From assembly GCF_022662015.1 (NCBI RefSeq), contig NZ_JAKMCM010000006.1, positions 1 to 64,000 on the forward strand: DNA of 64,000 nt, read 5' to 3'. This document shows positions 41,163 through 50,060 of this stretch, in pieces (position 1 is the stretch's first letter; each line of letters begins with the position of its first letter). The DNA comes from Aestuariivivens sediminicola. Its GTDB lineage: Bacteria; Bacteroidota; Bacteroidia; Flavobacteriales; Flavobacteriaceae. The position numbers and the translations under genes were made by a program. The notes beneath the pieces were generated by a model. It was not told where the DNA came from and searched no databases. It was given only the letters and a program-made list of their open reading frames with translations.

Positions 41163-43247
41163 ATGAGTAAAATAGAAGCAGGTAATTCACCAGAAATTGA
41201 ACTTCTTTCCTTTGATATAGATAATACCTTAATTGATTTTCATACCCACAAAAGTAATTTCCCCAAAATATGGGATGCATTTGGACCCAACAATAATGTT
41301 ATTCTTACCTATAACACCGGACGTCTCATTGATGACGTACTCAATTTGATTAATACCAGGATTTTGCCCGAACCACATTATATTATATCCGGTGTGGGAA
41401 CACATATCTATGACTATGAGAAAAAGGAGGTCGTCAAAGAGTTCAATGATATTCTGGATGACGGATGGGATTTGGAAACGGTCGAGGAGATCGTTCAAAA
41501 TATAGATCACCCCATCAGTGAACAGCCGACAAAATTTCAACATGCCTACAAGCGCAGTTATTTTTTTCATAATGCCTCTTTAGATCTTATAGATAGCATT
41601 GAAAAAGAATTTATTAATGCGGGTATGCATATCAATGTGGTGTATTCCGGAGAACAGTATTTGGACATCCTGCCAAAATGGGCCAATAAAGGCAATGCCC
41701 TACAATGGCTGTTACGAAGATTGCGTATACATCCTTCGAAAACCCTGGTTGCAGGCGATAGTGGAAATGATTCAGCGATGTTCGATTTAGAAAATGTGAA
41801 AGGCATCGTGGTGGCCAATGCGCATGAAGAATTATATAAGTATACCAAATACCGACAGATTTATCACGCCGAAGGAATTCATGGTGACGGGGTAATAGAA
41901 GGTTTGGTCTATTATGGTATTTTGCCGGAGGAGGCCATTGTAGAGAATAATGTAGACCATAAGGAAGACTTCTTCATCAAGCAGGAGTTAAGTAACATAG
42001 CAGAGGAAGATGAAGACGAAAAAATTGCTTTGATTAAGTTAGGGTACAAAAAAGCAATTGAAGTACTCAAGAAGAATATTACACCCCTGGGCTTTTCGGC
42101 CTGTTCAATAAAGGATAACATTCCCAGTGGCACCGACGAAAACTATCACAGTGTATGGGCAAGGGATGGGGCCATTACGGTTTTGGGATCATTACCATTG
42201 GTTCATGACGAGGACATACATGAATGTCAGCGACAAACCTTACACACTTTATTGGAACATATTTCTGCCAATGGACAGATTCCTTCAAACGTCAGAATCA
42301 AGGATAATATTCCGGATTATTCAGGTGTGGGAGGTATATGCTCCATAGATAGCGGTATTTGGGTGGTGATCGCATTTTATGAATATATTAATGTGACCAA
42401 GGATATCAAGTTTCTGAGGAAATACATTTCGGATCTCAAGGAAACCATGCGATGGCTTGGCGCACATGACAGTAATAATGATGCCTTATTGGAAATTCCG
42501 GAAGCCGGGGATTGGACCGATTTGTTTGGTAGGAGTTACAATATTCTCTATGATGAAATATTGTGGTATAGGGCCAATGTATGTTTTGGCAGGATGTTGG
42601 AGATGCTCGGAGATTACGAACAGGCCGGGGAGTATATCAGGTGGTCCCAGGTCATAAAAAAGGAGATTTTACAAAATTTCTGGCCATCGACACAGCAAAA
42701 AATGTTTCAATCGGTCTCTTTTGCGGAGAAGCAGTTCACACTTGGGGATACGACCTATTTGATTGCTCAGACCACACCATTTGATTTTAGTTGGAGATGT
42801 GACGTTCTGGGAAATATTCTGGCTTTTATTTTCGGGACTGTAGATTCGGAAAAGGCACATCAGACCTTTAGATTCATGTTGGGTGCGGGAGTTAATGATC
42901 CTTATCCAGTGGCTAATGTATATCCTGTAGTCACTCCCGGTGATCCGGATTGGCGACCCTACTACACGGTCAATTTGCTTAATTTACCTAATCATTATCA
43001 CAATGGTGGGATATGGCCTTTTGTGGGCGGTTTTTGGGTAAAGTTTGTCTATAAATTAGGATTGAAAGAAGTAGCTGTTTCAGAGCTTCATAAATTGGCA
43101 TTACTCAATAAAGAGGGAATAAGCGAAGAATGGGAATTTAATGAATGGGCGCATGGCACAACAGGAAGACCTATGGGTAAGGCTTATCAGGCCTGGTCGG
43201 CGGCTCAATATATTTCCGCTTGCCATAAATTGAAAATAATTAAATAA
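41163..43247 (+). CDS. Fusion of sucrose-6-phosphate phosphatase and GH100-like neutral invertase
   Basis: 694 residues. Residues ~10-265 form a HAD phosphatase of the sucrose-phosphatase type: catalytic DIDNT (18-22), LTYNTGR (motif II), a Lys in KGNALQWLL and GDSGND (~199). Residues ~290-690 resemble GH100 alkaline/neutral invertases: VWARDG, VDSG-like IDSGIW, WRCDVLGN, YHNGGIWP and a closing GRPMGKAYQAWSAAQYI. GH100 enzymes hydrolyse sucrose to glucose and fructose. The two activities in one chain would thus make and break sucrose. The next gene, 16 bp on, is a sucrose-phosphate synthase-like enzyme. The GH100 assignment rests on motifs only; amylo-alpha-1,6-glucosidase relatives are an alternative. 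Confidence 0.82.
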   Translation: MSKIEAGNSPEIELLSFDIDNTLIDFHTHKSNFPKIWDAFGPNNNVILTYNTGRLIDDVLNLINTRILPEPHYIISGVGTHIYDYEKKEVVKEFNDILDDGWDLETVEEIVQNIDHPISEQPTKFQHAYKRSYFFHNASLDLIDSIEKEFINAGMHINVVYSGEQYLDILPKWANKGNALQWLLRRLRIHPSKTLVAGDSGNDSAMFDLENVKGIVVANAHEELYKYTKYRQIYHAEGIHGDGVIEGLVYYGILPEEAIVENNVDHKEDFFIKQELSNIAEEDEDEKIALIKLGYKKAIEVLKKNITPLGFSACSIKDNIPSGTDENYHSVWARDGAITVLGSLPLVHDEDIHECQRQTLHTLLEHISANGQIPSNVRIKDNIPDYSGVGGICSIDSGIWVVIAFYEYINVTKDIKFLRKYISDLKETMRWLGAHDSNNDALLEIPEAGDWTDLFGRSYNILYDEILWYRANVCFGRMLEMLGDYEQAGEYIRWSQVIKKEILQNFWPSTQQKMFQSVSFAEKQFTLGDTTYLIAQTTPFDFSWRCDVLGNILAFIFGTVDSEKAHQTFRFMLGAGVNDPYPVANVYPVVTPGDPDWRPYYTVNLLNLPNHYHNGGIWPFVGGFWVKFVYKLGLKEVAVSELHKLALLNKEGISEEWEFNEWAHGTTGRPMGKAYQAWSAAQYISACHKLKIIK

Positions 43248-43263
43248 CTAAAATTTTTAAACT

Positions 43264-44544
43264 ATGAAATCGATATTAATGATCTCTCTACATGGCTATG
43301 TAGGTGCAAACCCGGAATTAGGAAAGCCCGATACGGGTGGTCAGGTAGTTTATGTTTTAGAATTGGCTGAGCGTTTCAGCAGATTGGGTAAAAAAGTGGA
43401 TTTGGTAACCCGTCAATTTGAGGATCAACCTGAATATGATGTCGTTGATGAGAATTATCGGGTTTGGCGTATTCCTTTTGGAGGTAAAAAGTTTATCCGT
43501 AAAGAGGATATGCATGATCATTTAAAGAAGTTTGTTACCAATTGTCTGGCTGCCATTAAAAAAGATGGGAAGAAATACGATGTCGTCTATTCCCACTACT
43601 GGGATGCCGGATGGGCAGGTCAGAAAATAGCTGAAGAATTAGGTATATCTCATGTCCATACCCCGCATTCGGTAGGTTGGTGGAAACAGCATACCATGGG
43701 CAGCGATATGGATGAAAAGGACATGGAGCGAAAATACCGATTTAAAGAGCGTATCCGTAAAGAGTATTTTGTTTACCAGATGTGTAATCATATTATTGCC
43801 ACCACATTACCTCAGGTAGACCTGCTTACCAAACAATACGATGTGCTTCCCAAGAATTGCACTATGATACCACCTGGAATAGATGAAAACAGATTTTATC
43901 CGGTGCCTTCAAAGGAAACGGACAAAATCCGTGCGAAATACGATATTCATCCCAGTGATATTTTAGCTTTGGGCAGAATGGCCCATAATAAAGGCTATGA
44001 TCTTCTCATACAAGCCTTACCTACGGTTTTGGAATTATGTCCGGAAGCACGCCTGGTCGCAGCAATTGGAAGTGACAAATCCGATCGCGATGATAAGGGA
44101 GTGGCCAAACTCAAGGAATTGGCAACCGAATTGGGTGTCATGGATAAGATAACATGGAAGAATTATATCGCAGACGAAGATTTAGCCAATGTGTACCGAG
44201 CGGCCAATATATTTGCAATGCCATCGCGGTACGAACCTTTTGGAATGGTAGCCATTGAGGCCATGGCCTGCGGTACGCCAAGTGTTGTTACCGTTCACGG
44301 TGGTCTATACGATCTAATTGATTTTGGTAATCAGGCGCTTTTTGCAGATCCTCACAGGCCGATTGAATTTGGAACTATGGTATCCATGCCTTTACTTTAT
44401 CCGAAAATGCGAAATGAACTATCGGTTGAAGGGGCGCGGTTTGCAAGACGCAATTTTGGTTGGACCGGCATTGCAAAGCGTATGCTTCAAGTCTTTAGGA
44501 GTTCCATAAATCAACAGAGTATGGAGTCCAGTATCTATAGTTAA
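43264..44544 (+). CDS. Sucrose-phosphate synthase-like glycosyltransferase (GT4)
   Basis: 426 residues, the size of a catalytic core without regulatory extensions. The SPS/sucrose synthase signature is at the start (LHGYVGANPELGKPDTGGQVVYVLELA), with HTPHSVG, and the C-terminal nucleotide-sugar site SRYEPFGMVAIEAMACGTP with the E-x7-E pattern. It should join UDP- or GDP-sugar to fructose-6-phosphate (or a related acceptor such as mannosylfructose type) to give the phosphate ester used by the preceding gene's phosphatase. The gap is 16 bp, so they are co-transcribed. Sucrose is the best guess for the product, as an osmolyte or reserve (inference). Confidence 0.85.
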   Translation: MKSILMISLHGYVGANPELGKPDTGGQVVYVLELAERFSRLGKKVDLVTRQFEDQPEYDVVDENYRVWRIPFGGKKFIRKEDMHDHLKKFVTNCLAAIKKDGKKYDVVYSHYWDAGWAGQKIAEELGISHVHTPHSVGWWKQHTMGSDMDEKDMERKYRFKERIRKEYFVYQMCNHIIATTLPQVDLLTKQYDVLPKNCTMIPPGIDENRFYPVPSKETDKIRAKYDIHPSDILALGRMAHNKGYDLLIQALPTVLELCPEARLVAAIGSDKSDRDDKGVAKLKELATELGVMDKITWKNYIADEDLANVYRAANIFAMPSRYEPFGMVAIEAMACGTPSVVTVHGGLYDLIDFGNQALFADPHRPIEFGTMVSMPLLYPKMRNELSVEGARFARRNFGWTGIAKRMLQVFRSSINQQSMESSIYS

Positions 44545-44600
44545 TCGAAAAGATTTTTATGGAGGTTTATTCAAAGGACTTCAGCGACTCTCTAAGGCAC

Positions 44601-45176
44601 TTAGTAGCCTCCTCTGGATTTCATGTTTTTTGCACAATAATCAATGATCTCTGAGATACGCTTGATCCTGGTGCTTTCCCTTTTCGCCTGATGCAACCAG
44701 TATAAATAACTTTTACGATAGGAAGGTGCAAAATTTTTATAATTATTTAAGGCTTCAGGATGACGGTTAAATGCAAGTTGCAAATCATCCGGAATAACTT
44801 CATTTTCGACATCATCCAGAGCATTCCAACTTCCGTTGATTTTTGCGGTTTCCACAGATTTGAGACCACTTTCATGCAGTAAATTTTGGGCCTTTAATTC
44901 CTGAATATAGCTTTTATTTAAGGCACTCCAGACACTTTTTGGATTTCTTGGCGTAAAATATTGTCGCCGTTTGCCATTTCCTAAACTTTTTACTGTAGAG
45001 TCGATCCATCCAAAGCATAAAGCTACCTTAACCGCTTCCTCCCAACGCATCGTTGGAAGATTTAATTCCAATTTGTAAAAAATTAAATATACACCCGAGG
45101 AAGTCTTATGGTTTTGCAACAACCAGTTATACCAATCCCTGTCCTCTTTAAAATACAGTTCCGGGAATTTTTCCAA
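44601..45176 (-). CDS. YdeI/OmpD-associated family protein
   Basis: 191 residues. The family pattern is complete: W-WLLQNHKTSSGVYLIFYK, then YEEAVKVALCFGWIDS-like WEEAVKVALCFGWIDSTVK, RRQYFTPRNPKSVWS, and the C-terminal YWLHQAKRESTRIKRISEII helix. Members are cytoplasmic and of unknown function, linked in some bacteria to stress or antimicrobial peptide response. It starts 3 bp after the stop of the M1 peptidase gene, so they are likely co-transcribed. Confidence 0.85.
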   Translation of the reverse strand: MEKFPELYFKEDRDWYNWLLQNHKTSSGVYLIFYKLELNLPTMRWEEAVKVALCFGWIDSTVKSLGNGKRRQYFTPRNPKSVWSALNKSYIQELKAQNLLHESGLKSVETAKINGSWNALDDVENEVIPDDLQLAFNRHPEALNNYKNFAPSYRKSYLYWLHQAKRESTRIKRISEIIDYCAKNMKSRGGY

Positions 45177-45179
45177 ACC

Positions 45180-46832
45180 TTAAATTTTTTTGGAATCGAC
45201 ATAAAAATCCCTATCGACTTCAAAGGAGGTGATCGGATTATCTTCTGATGTCAGGGTTTTCCATTCAGCATTCGGATAAAGCCATTGGTTCTTGCCATTG
45301 ATTATAACTTCAACCGGCATATCGAACTTAGCAATTATGTTGGTCCACCGATATTTTAATGAACGGTCATCAATTTGGTACTCTAAGGTAGGAATCATGG
45401 TCGTTCTAAGGTACTGGTCAAAAAATTCGCTTAAATCGTATCCCGTTTGCTCACTGATATAATTCTCAATTTGCTGGGTCGTAACAGTTTGATGATAAAA
45501 GGTTCTATTTAAACCTTTTAAAATGCGTCTCCATTTTTCGTCGTCTTCGATGAGCTGTCTTAAGGTGTGCAGCATATTGGAGCCTTTGTAATACATATCT
45601 GTACCTGAACCTTTATAATTTACATTGTATAAACCGATGATAGGGCGGTCGTTCATAATATTTTTTCTGGTGCCAATGACATAGTCAGCTGATGCTTCTT
45701 TGCCGTAGAAATAATCCAGGAATAAATTTTCAGAGTAGGCCGTAAAACTCTCATGGATCCACATATCAGCGATGTCCTTATAGGTAATGTTGTTCGCAAA
45801 CCATTCGTGACCCGCCTCATGAATGATAATGAAATCGAACTTAAGGCCCCAGCCGGTTCCGGATAAATCCGTTCCACGATATCCATTTTGGTAATCATTA
45901 CCATAGGTAACCGAACTTTGATGCTCCATGCCTAAATAAGGGACCTCCACCAATTTAAAACTGTCGGCATAAAAAGGATATTGACCAAACCAATATTCGA
46001 AGGCTTCCATCATTTTTGGGGTGACTTTAAAATGTGCTTTTGCTTTTTCGAGGTTATCTCTCAGGACGTAATAATCCAGAAGCAAATTTCCACCAAGCCC
46101 ATCATAGACTTCCGAAAAATTGGCATAATCGCCAATATTTATATTTACACCATAGTTATTGATCGGATTACTGACGAACCAATGATAGGTTTTAGTATCT
46201 CCTATCTGTTCCACTTTTCTCAATCGCCCGTTGGAGACATCCATTAATTTGGAGGGAACATTCACACTAATCAGCATACTGTCTACTTCGTCGTACATAT
46301 GGTCTTTGCATGGCCACCATACACTGGCGCCTAGACCCTGGCATGAAGAGGCAATAAAATGATTACCGTTGGTATCCTTTTTCCACGAAATGCCTCCATC
46401 CCAGGGTGCTCTAATAGCTTCTCTAGGATGGCCCTCGTAGTACACTTCTATACTGTTGATATCGTTGGGGATCTGTTGCTCTTCAAGCTTTATGAAATGG
46501 GCGTTACCATCATGAATTATATCCAGTTCTTTTCCATTTTGAATGGCCCTGCTTAAAACTAAAGGTGTTTGCAGATCTATTTGCATTACAGATTCAGATT
46601 CAAGGACTTTATACTGAATGGTATTTTTCCCCGAAATGTATTTTTTATCGGGATCGACTCTAATGTCCAAATGATAATAGGTCAGATCCCACCAGGCCCG
46701 TTCCGGAGTAATACTACCCCTTAGCGTATCCTGCCTGTTAAAACTATTTTTTTCCTGAAGCATGCCCTGAGAATAAACAGCACATGTTAGAATAACTGAC
46801 AAAAAGGAAAGGTAATAGAAACGTACAGACAT
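45180..46832 (-). CDS. Secreted M1-family metallopeptidase
   Basis: 550 residues. A signal peptide (YLSFLSVILTCAVYSQ) is followed by the M1 N-terminal domain and the gluzincin core: LGMEHQSSVTYGN (the GxMEN-like exopeptidase loop, here MEH), zinc site HEAGHEWFANN with the third ligand Glu in WIHESFTAYSE. It lacks the large C-terminal helical domain of long aminopeptidase N, as is usual for the ~550-residue Bacteroidota forms. It probably acts as a periplasmic aminopeptidase. Confidence 0.9.
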   Translation of the reverse strand: MSVRFYYLSFLSVILTCAVYSQGMLQEKNSFNRQDTLRGSITPERAWWDLTYYHLDIRVDPDKKYISGKNTIQYKVLESESVMQIDLQTPLVLSRAIQNGKELDIIHDGNAHFIKLEEQQIPNDINSIEVYYEGHPREAIRAPWDGGISWKKDTNGNHFIASSCQGLGASVWWPCKDHMYDEVDSMLISVNVPSKLMDVSNGRLRKVEQIGDTKTYHWFVSNPINNYGVNINIGDYANFSEVYDGLGGNLLLDYYVLRDNLEKAKAHFKVTPKMMEAFEYWFGQYPFYADSFKLVEVPYLGMEHQSSVTYGNDYQNGYRGTDLSGTGWGLKFDFIIIHEAGHEWFANNITYKDIADMWIHESFTAYSENLFLDYFYGKEASADYVIGTRKNIMNDRPIIGLYNVNYKGSGTDMYYKGSNMLHTLRQLIEDDEKWRRILKGLNRTFYHQTVTTQQIENYISEQTGYDLSEFFDQYLRTTMIPTLEYQIDDRSLKYRWTNIIAKFDMPVEVIINGKNQWLYPNAEWKTLTSEDNPITSFEVDRDFYVDSKKI

Positions 46833-46886
46833 GGTTTTGGATTTCGCCTAAAATTAAATAAAATGTTTTTAAACCAGGGTGTCGAT

Positions 46887-46919
46887 CAAAAAAAAACACC
46901 CTAAAATTTATAGGGTGTT
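46887..46919 (-). terminator. Terminator of the beta-oxidation operon
   Basis: On the minus strand, 26 bp after the acyl-CoA dehydrogenase stop, AACACCCTA (46911-46919 complement) and TAGGGTGTT form a 9-bp stem with a 7-nt loop, followed by a run of nine T. Confidence 0.85.
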
Positions 46920-46944
46920 CAGGATTGAATTAGTCACTATAAAA

Positions 46945-48756
46945 TTAAAAACAATATTTATTTTCCTGAATTACTTTGTTGGCAATGACTTGTCTGAGTT
47001 CAATAATATTGGGCATATTGACATACTTAATATACCGTTTTAGTCCCATAAGCATCACGCGCTGTTCATCACCTGTTGAAAATGAAATAATGGAATGTTT
47101 TCCGGCTGTTTCAATAACATCGATGGCATGGAACAAATACAGTTTAGCCATGGCAATAGCTTCTTTGGCATGGTCTTCTCCTTTTGCTTTTGCCATTTTT
47201 TCGGCTCTTAGTATGGCAGATTCGGCCAGATAAATTTGAATGAGAATATCCGAAGCTGCCAACATTAATTGCTGTTGTTCTTCAATTTGTTCGCCATATT
47301 TTTGTAAGGCAGCACCTGAAACCATTAAAAACAGTTTTTTTAAGTTTTTAATGATGTTCTTTTCTTCAGAAAATAATTCTGAGTAATCCGGTGTTTCAAA
47401 AGAAGGTATACCCATAAGTTCTTCCTTAACTGCCATGGCTGGAGTAAGCACGTCAACATGGCCCCGCATAGCCTTTTTTATGAGCATGCCAATGCAGAGC
47501 ATTCTGTTTATTTCGTTGGTCCCCTCGTATATTCGGGAGATGCGGGCATCCCTCCAGGCCGATTCTATAGGTGTGTCCTCTGAAAAGCCCATACCACCAA
47601 AAATCTGTATGCCTTCATCCGAACAATTTTGAATAAATTCAGAAACAGCTACTTTAAGTATAGAACATTCAATGGCATACTCTTCAACTCCTTTTAATTC
47701 GGCTTCCTGAAGACTGTCTTTTCCGTTATCTTTTCTCAACTCTATGCGCTCTTCGATATTTTTTGCAGCTCTGTAGCAGGCTGCTTCACCAACCCAACAG
47801 TTGGTTGCCATTTCGGCCAGTTTTTGTTGAATAGCACCAAAACTTGAGATAGGCTTATTAAATTGAATCCTTTCGTTAGCGTATTTTACAGATTCGGAGA
47901 TGACTCGTCTCTGAGCATCCAAACAGGCTGCTGCTAATTTTATTCTACCGACGTTTAGAGCATTCATGGCAATTTTAAACCCGTTTCCTCTGGTAGACAG
48001 CATGTTTTCTATCGGCACCACTGTATCATTAAAAAACACCTGACGGGTGGATGATGCTCGAATCCCCAATTTATGTTCTTCCTCTCCCAGGGTAATGCCA
48101 TTTGGATTATCGGGATCGTATTCAACAATAAAACCGGTAATGTATTTATCATCCTCAATACGGGCAAACACAATCATCAAATTACAAAAGCCGGCATTTG
48201 ATATCCACATTTTCTGCCCTGTAATTTTATAACTTGTACCATCATCTGATAATACAGCCTTGGTTTTACCAGAATTAGCATCACTCCCGGCGCTGGGTTC
48301 CGTTAAGCAATAGGAACCAAACCATTCTCCAGAGGCCAGTCTAGGCACATATTTCTGTTTCTGCTCTTCCGTTCCATAGAGCGTTATGGGCATGGTTCCG
48401 ATTCCAGTATGTGCTCCAAAGGCCGTGCTAAAGGACCCAGTTGCCCCGGATATAAAATCGCATACCAGCATAGTATCTACAAAACCCATTCCCATACCGC
48501 CATATGCTTCTGGAACGGAAACACTTAAAAAGCCCAATTCACCGGCTTTTCGCATACACGATTCGGTTAGGGCATAATCTTTTTTTTCAAACTGTTCTTT
48601 TTTAGCCCAGATTTCACGGTCCACGAATTCTGTGACCGCTTCTTTCATCATCATCTGATCTTCATTGAAGTCTTCCGGTGTGAATACATCTTCGCAATTG
48701 GTTTCTTTTACGAGGAATTGTCCGCCTCTTAGAATATTTTTACTTGTTTCTGACAT
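46945..48756 (-). CDS. Acyl-CoA dehydrogenase (long, VLCAD-like)
   Basis: 603 residues, longer than the ~380-residue short-chain type. The core has FSTAFGAHTGIGTMPI, YCLTEPSAGSDANS (FAD/substrate loop), ITGQKMWISNAG and the catalytic Glu in RIYEGTNEINR (~residue 416). A C-terminal helical extension of ~170 residues is as in VLCAD and ACAD9. It catalyses the FAD-dependent first step of fatty acid beta-oxidation. It is the last gene of the marR-led operon and ends at a strong terminator. Confidence 0.93.
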   Translation of the reverse strand: MSETSKNILRGGQFLVKETNCEDVFTPEDFNEDQMMMKEAVTEFVDREIWAKKEQFEKKDYALTESCMRKAGELGFLSVSVPEAYGGMGMGFVDTMLVCDFISGATGSFSTAFGAHTGIGTMPITLYGTEEQKQKYVPRLASGEWFGSYCLTEPSAGSDANSGKTKAVLSDDGTSYKITGQKMWISNAGFCNLMIVFARIEDDKYITGFIVEYDPDNPNGITLGEEEHKLGIRASSTRQVFFNDTVVPIENMLSTRGNGFKIAMNALNVGRIKLAAACLDAQRRVISESVKYANERIQFNKPISSFGAIQQKLAEMATNCWVGEAACYRAAKNIEERIELRKDNGKDSLQEAELKGVEEYAIECSILKVAVSEFIQNCSDEGIQIFGGMGFSEDTPIESAWRDARISRIYEGTNEINRMLCIGMLIKKAMRGHVDVLTPAMAVKEELMGIPSFETPDYSELFSEEKNIIKNLKKLFLMVSGAALQKYGEQIEEQQQLMLAASDILIQIYLAESAILRAEKMAKAKGEDHAKEAIAMAKLYLFHAIDVIETAGKHSIISFSTGDEQRVMLMGLKRYIKYVNMPNIIELRQVIANKVIQENKYCF

Positions 48757-48815
48757 GGTTATAATTTTTATGATTCAGGACCAAGAGTCAAGAATAAGTC
48801 TTGTTACTTGATTCA

Positions 48816-50006
48816 TTAATTGAGAAATTCAAAAATACCACAGGCTCCTTGCCCTGTTCCTACACACATTGTTACGGCCCCATATTTACCGGTCATTTTT
48901 CGCCTGCGCATTTCGCCAAATAACTGAACTGATAATTTGGCGCCCGTGCAACCAAGGGGATGCCCAAGTGCTATAGCACCTCCATTGACATTAACAAGAT
49001 TCTGATTGAGATCCAGTTCCCTGATTACGGCCAAGGATTGTGAGGCAAAAGCCTCATTTAATTCAATGAGCGCCAATGCATCTTGTTTCAAACCCGCCAT
49101 TTTAAGGGCTTTGGGTATCGCTTTTACGGGACCTATTCCCATAATACGCGGTTCCACACCTACAGCGGCATAACTTACTAATCTCGCAATGGGCTCAAGG
49201 TTTAACTCTTTGACCAAATCTTCGCTCATTACCATAACAAATGCAGCGCCATCACTCATCTGTGAAGCGTTTCCGGCTGTCACACTGCCCCCCTGAGCAA
49301 AAACGGGCTTTAATCTGGCCAAAGCCTCCAAACTGGTATCCGATCGTGGGCCTTCGTCCTCAAAAACGGTATAGGTTTTCGTCGCTTTCTTACCAGCGCT
49401 ATCCACATAGGTTTGCTCTACTTCAATCGGTACAATTTGACCTTCAAACCGATTTTCAGATTGAGCCTTTAATGCTTTCATATGAGAATGATAGGCAAAT
49501 AGATCCTGATCTTCTCTGGAGACCTTAAATTGTTTTGCAACTGCCTCTGCGGTGTTTCCCATACCCCAATAGTAATCTTCATGACCCGCTTTAATGGTGT
49601 TATAATTGAGTTCCGGTTTGAAACCCGTCATAGGTACAGCACTCATACTTTCCGAGCCGCCGGCAATAATGCAATCAGCCATACCCGCATTAATTTTAGC
49701 CGTGGCTATGCCAATGGTTTCAATTCCCGATGAGCAGAATCGGTTCACTGTAACTCCGGGAACATCAATGCTATTCAAACCAATCAATGATATAAACCGA
49801 GCCATATTCAGACCCTGTGATCCTTCAGGCATCGCATTACCCACAATTACGTCGTCTATTCTGGACGTTTCGAGATTTGGTAATTCCTTCATCATGTATT
49901 GAATGGTTTCCGCTCCCAATTCATCTGCGCGTTTAAAGCGAAAGACCCCTTTGGGTGCTTTTCCAACCGCGGTTCTGTATGCTTTTACGATATATGCTTG
50001 TTTCAT
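48816..50006 (-). CDS. fadA: Acetyl-CoA C-acyltransferase (3-ketoacyl-CoA thiolase)
   Basis: 396 residues, standard thiolase length. The acyl-enzyme Cys is in VNRFCSSGIETI (~88), and the C-terminal His and Cys are in IALGHPLGCTGAKL and TMCVGTGQGACG. It carries out the last, thiolytic step of beta-oxidation. The gene lies between the FadB-like and acyl-CoA dehydrogenase genes (54- and 59-bp gaps). Confidence 0.94.
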   Translation of the reverse strand: MKQAYIVKAYRTAVGKAPKGVFRFKRADELGAETIQYMMKELPNLETSRIDDVIVGNAMPEGSQGLNMARFISLIGLNSIDVPGVTVNRFCSSGIETIGIATAKINAGMADCIIAGGSESMSAVPMTGFKPELNYNTIKAGHEDYYWGMGNTAEAVAKQFKVSREDQDLFAYHSHMKALKAQSENRFEGQIVPIEVEQTYVDSAGKKATKTYTVFEDEGPRSDTSLEALARLKPVFAQGGSVTAGNASQMSDGAAFVMVMSEDLVKELNLEPIARLVSYAAVGVEPRIMGIGPVKAIPKALKMAGLKQDALALIELNEAFASQSLAVIRELDLNQNLVNVNGGAIALGHPLGCTGAKLSVQLFGEMRRRKMTGKYGAVTMCVGTGQGACGIFEFLN

Positions 50007-50060
50007 TTTCTTTATTCAATCTATTGTAATGAGATATCTTTTAAGGAGATCATCCCCAAA

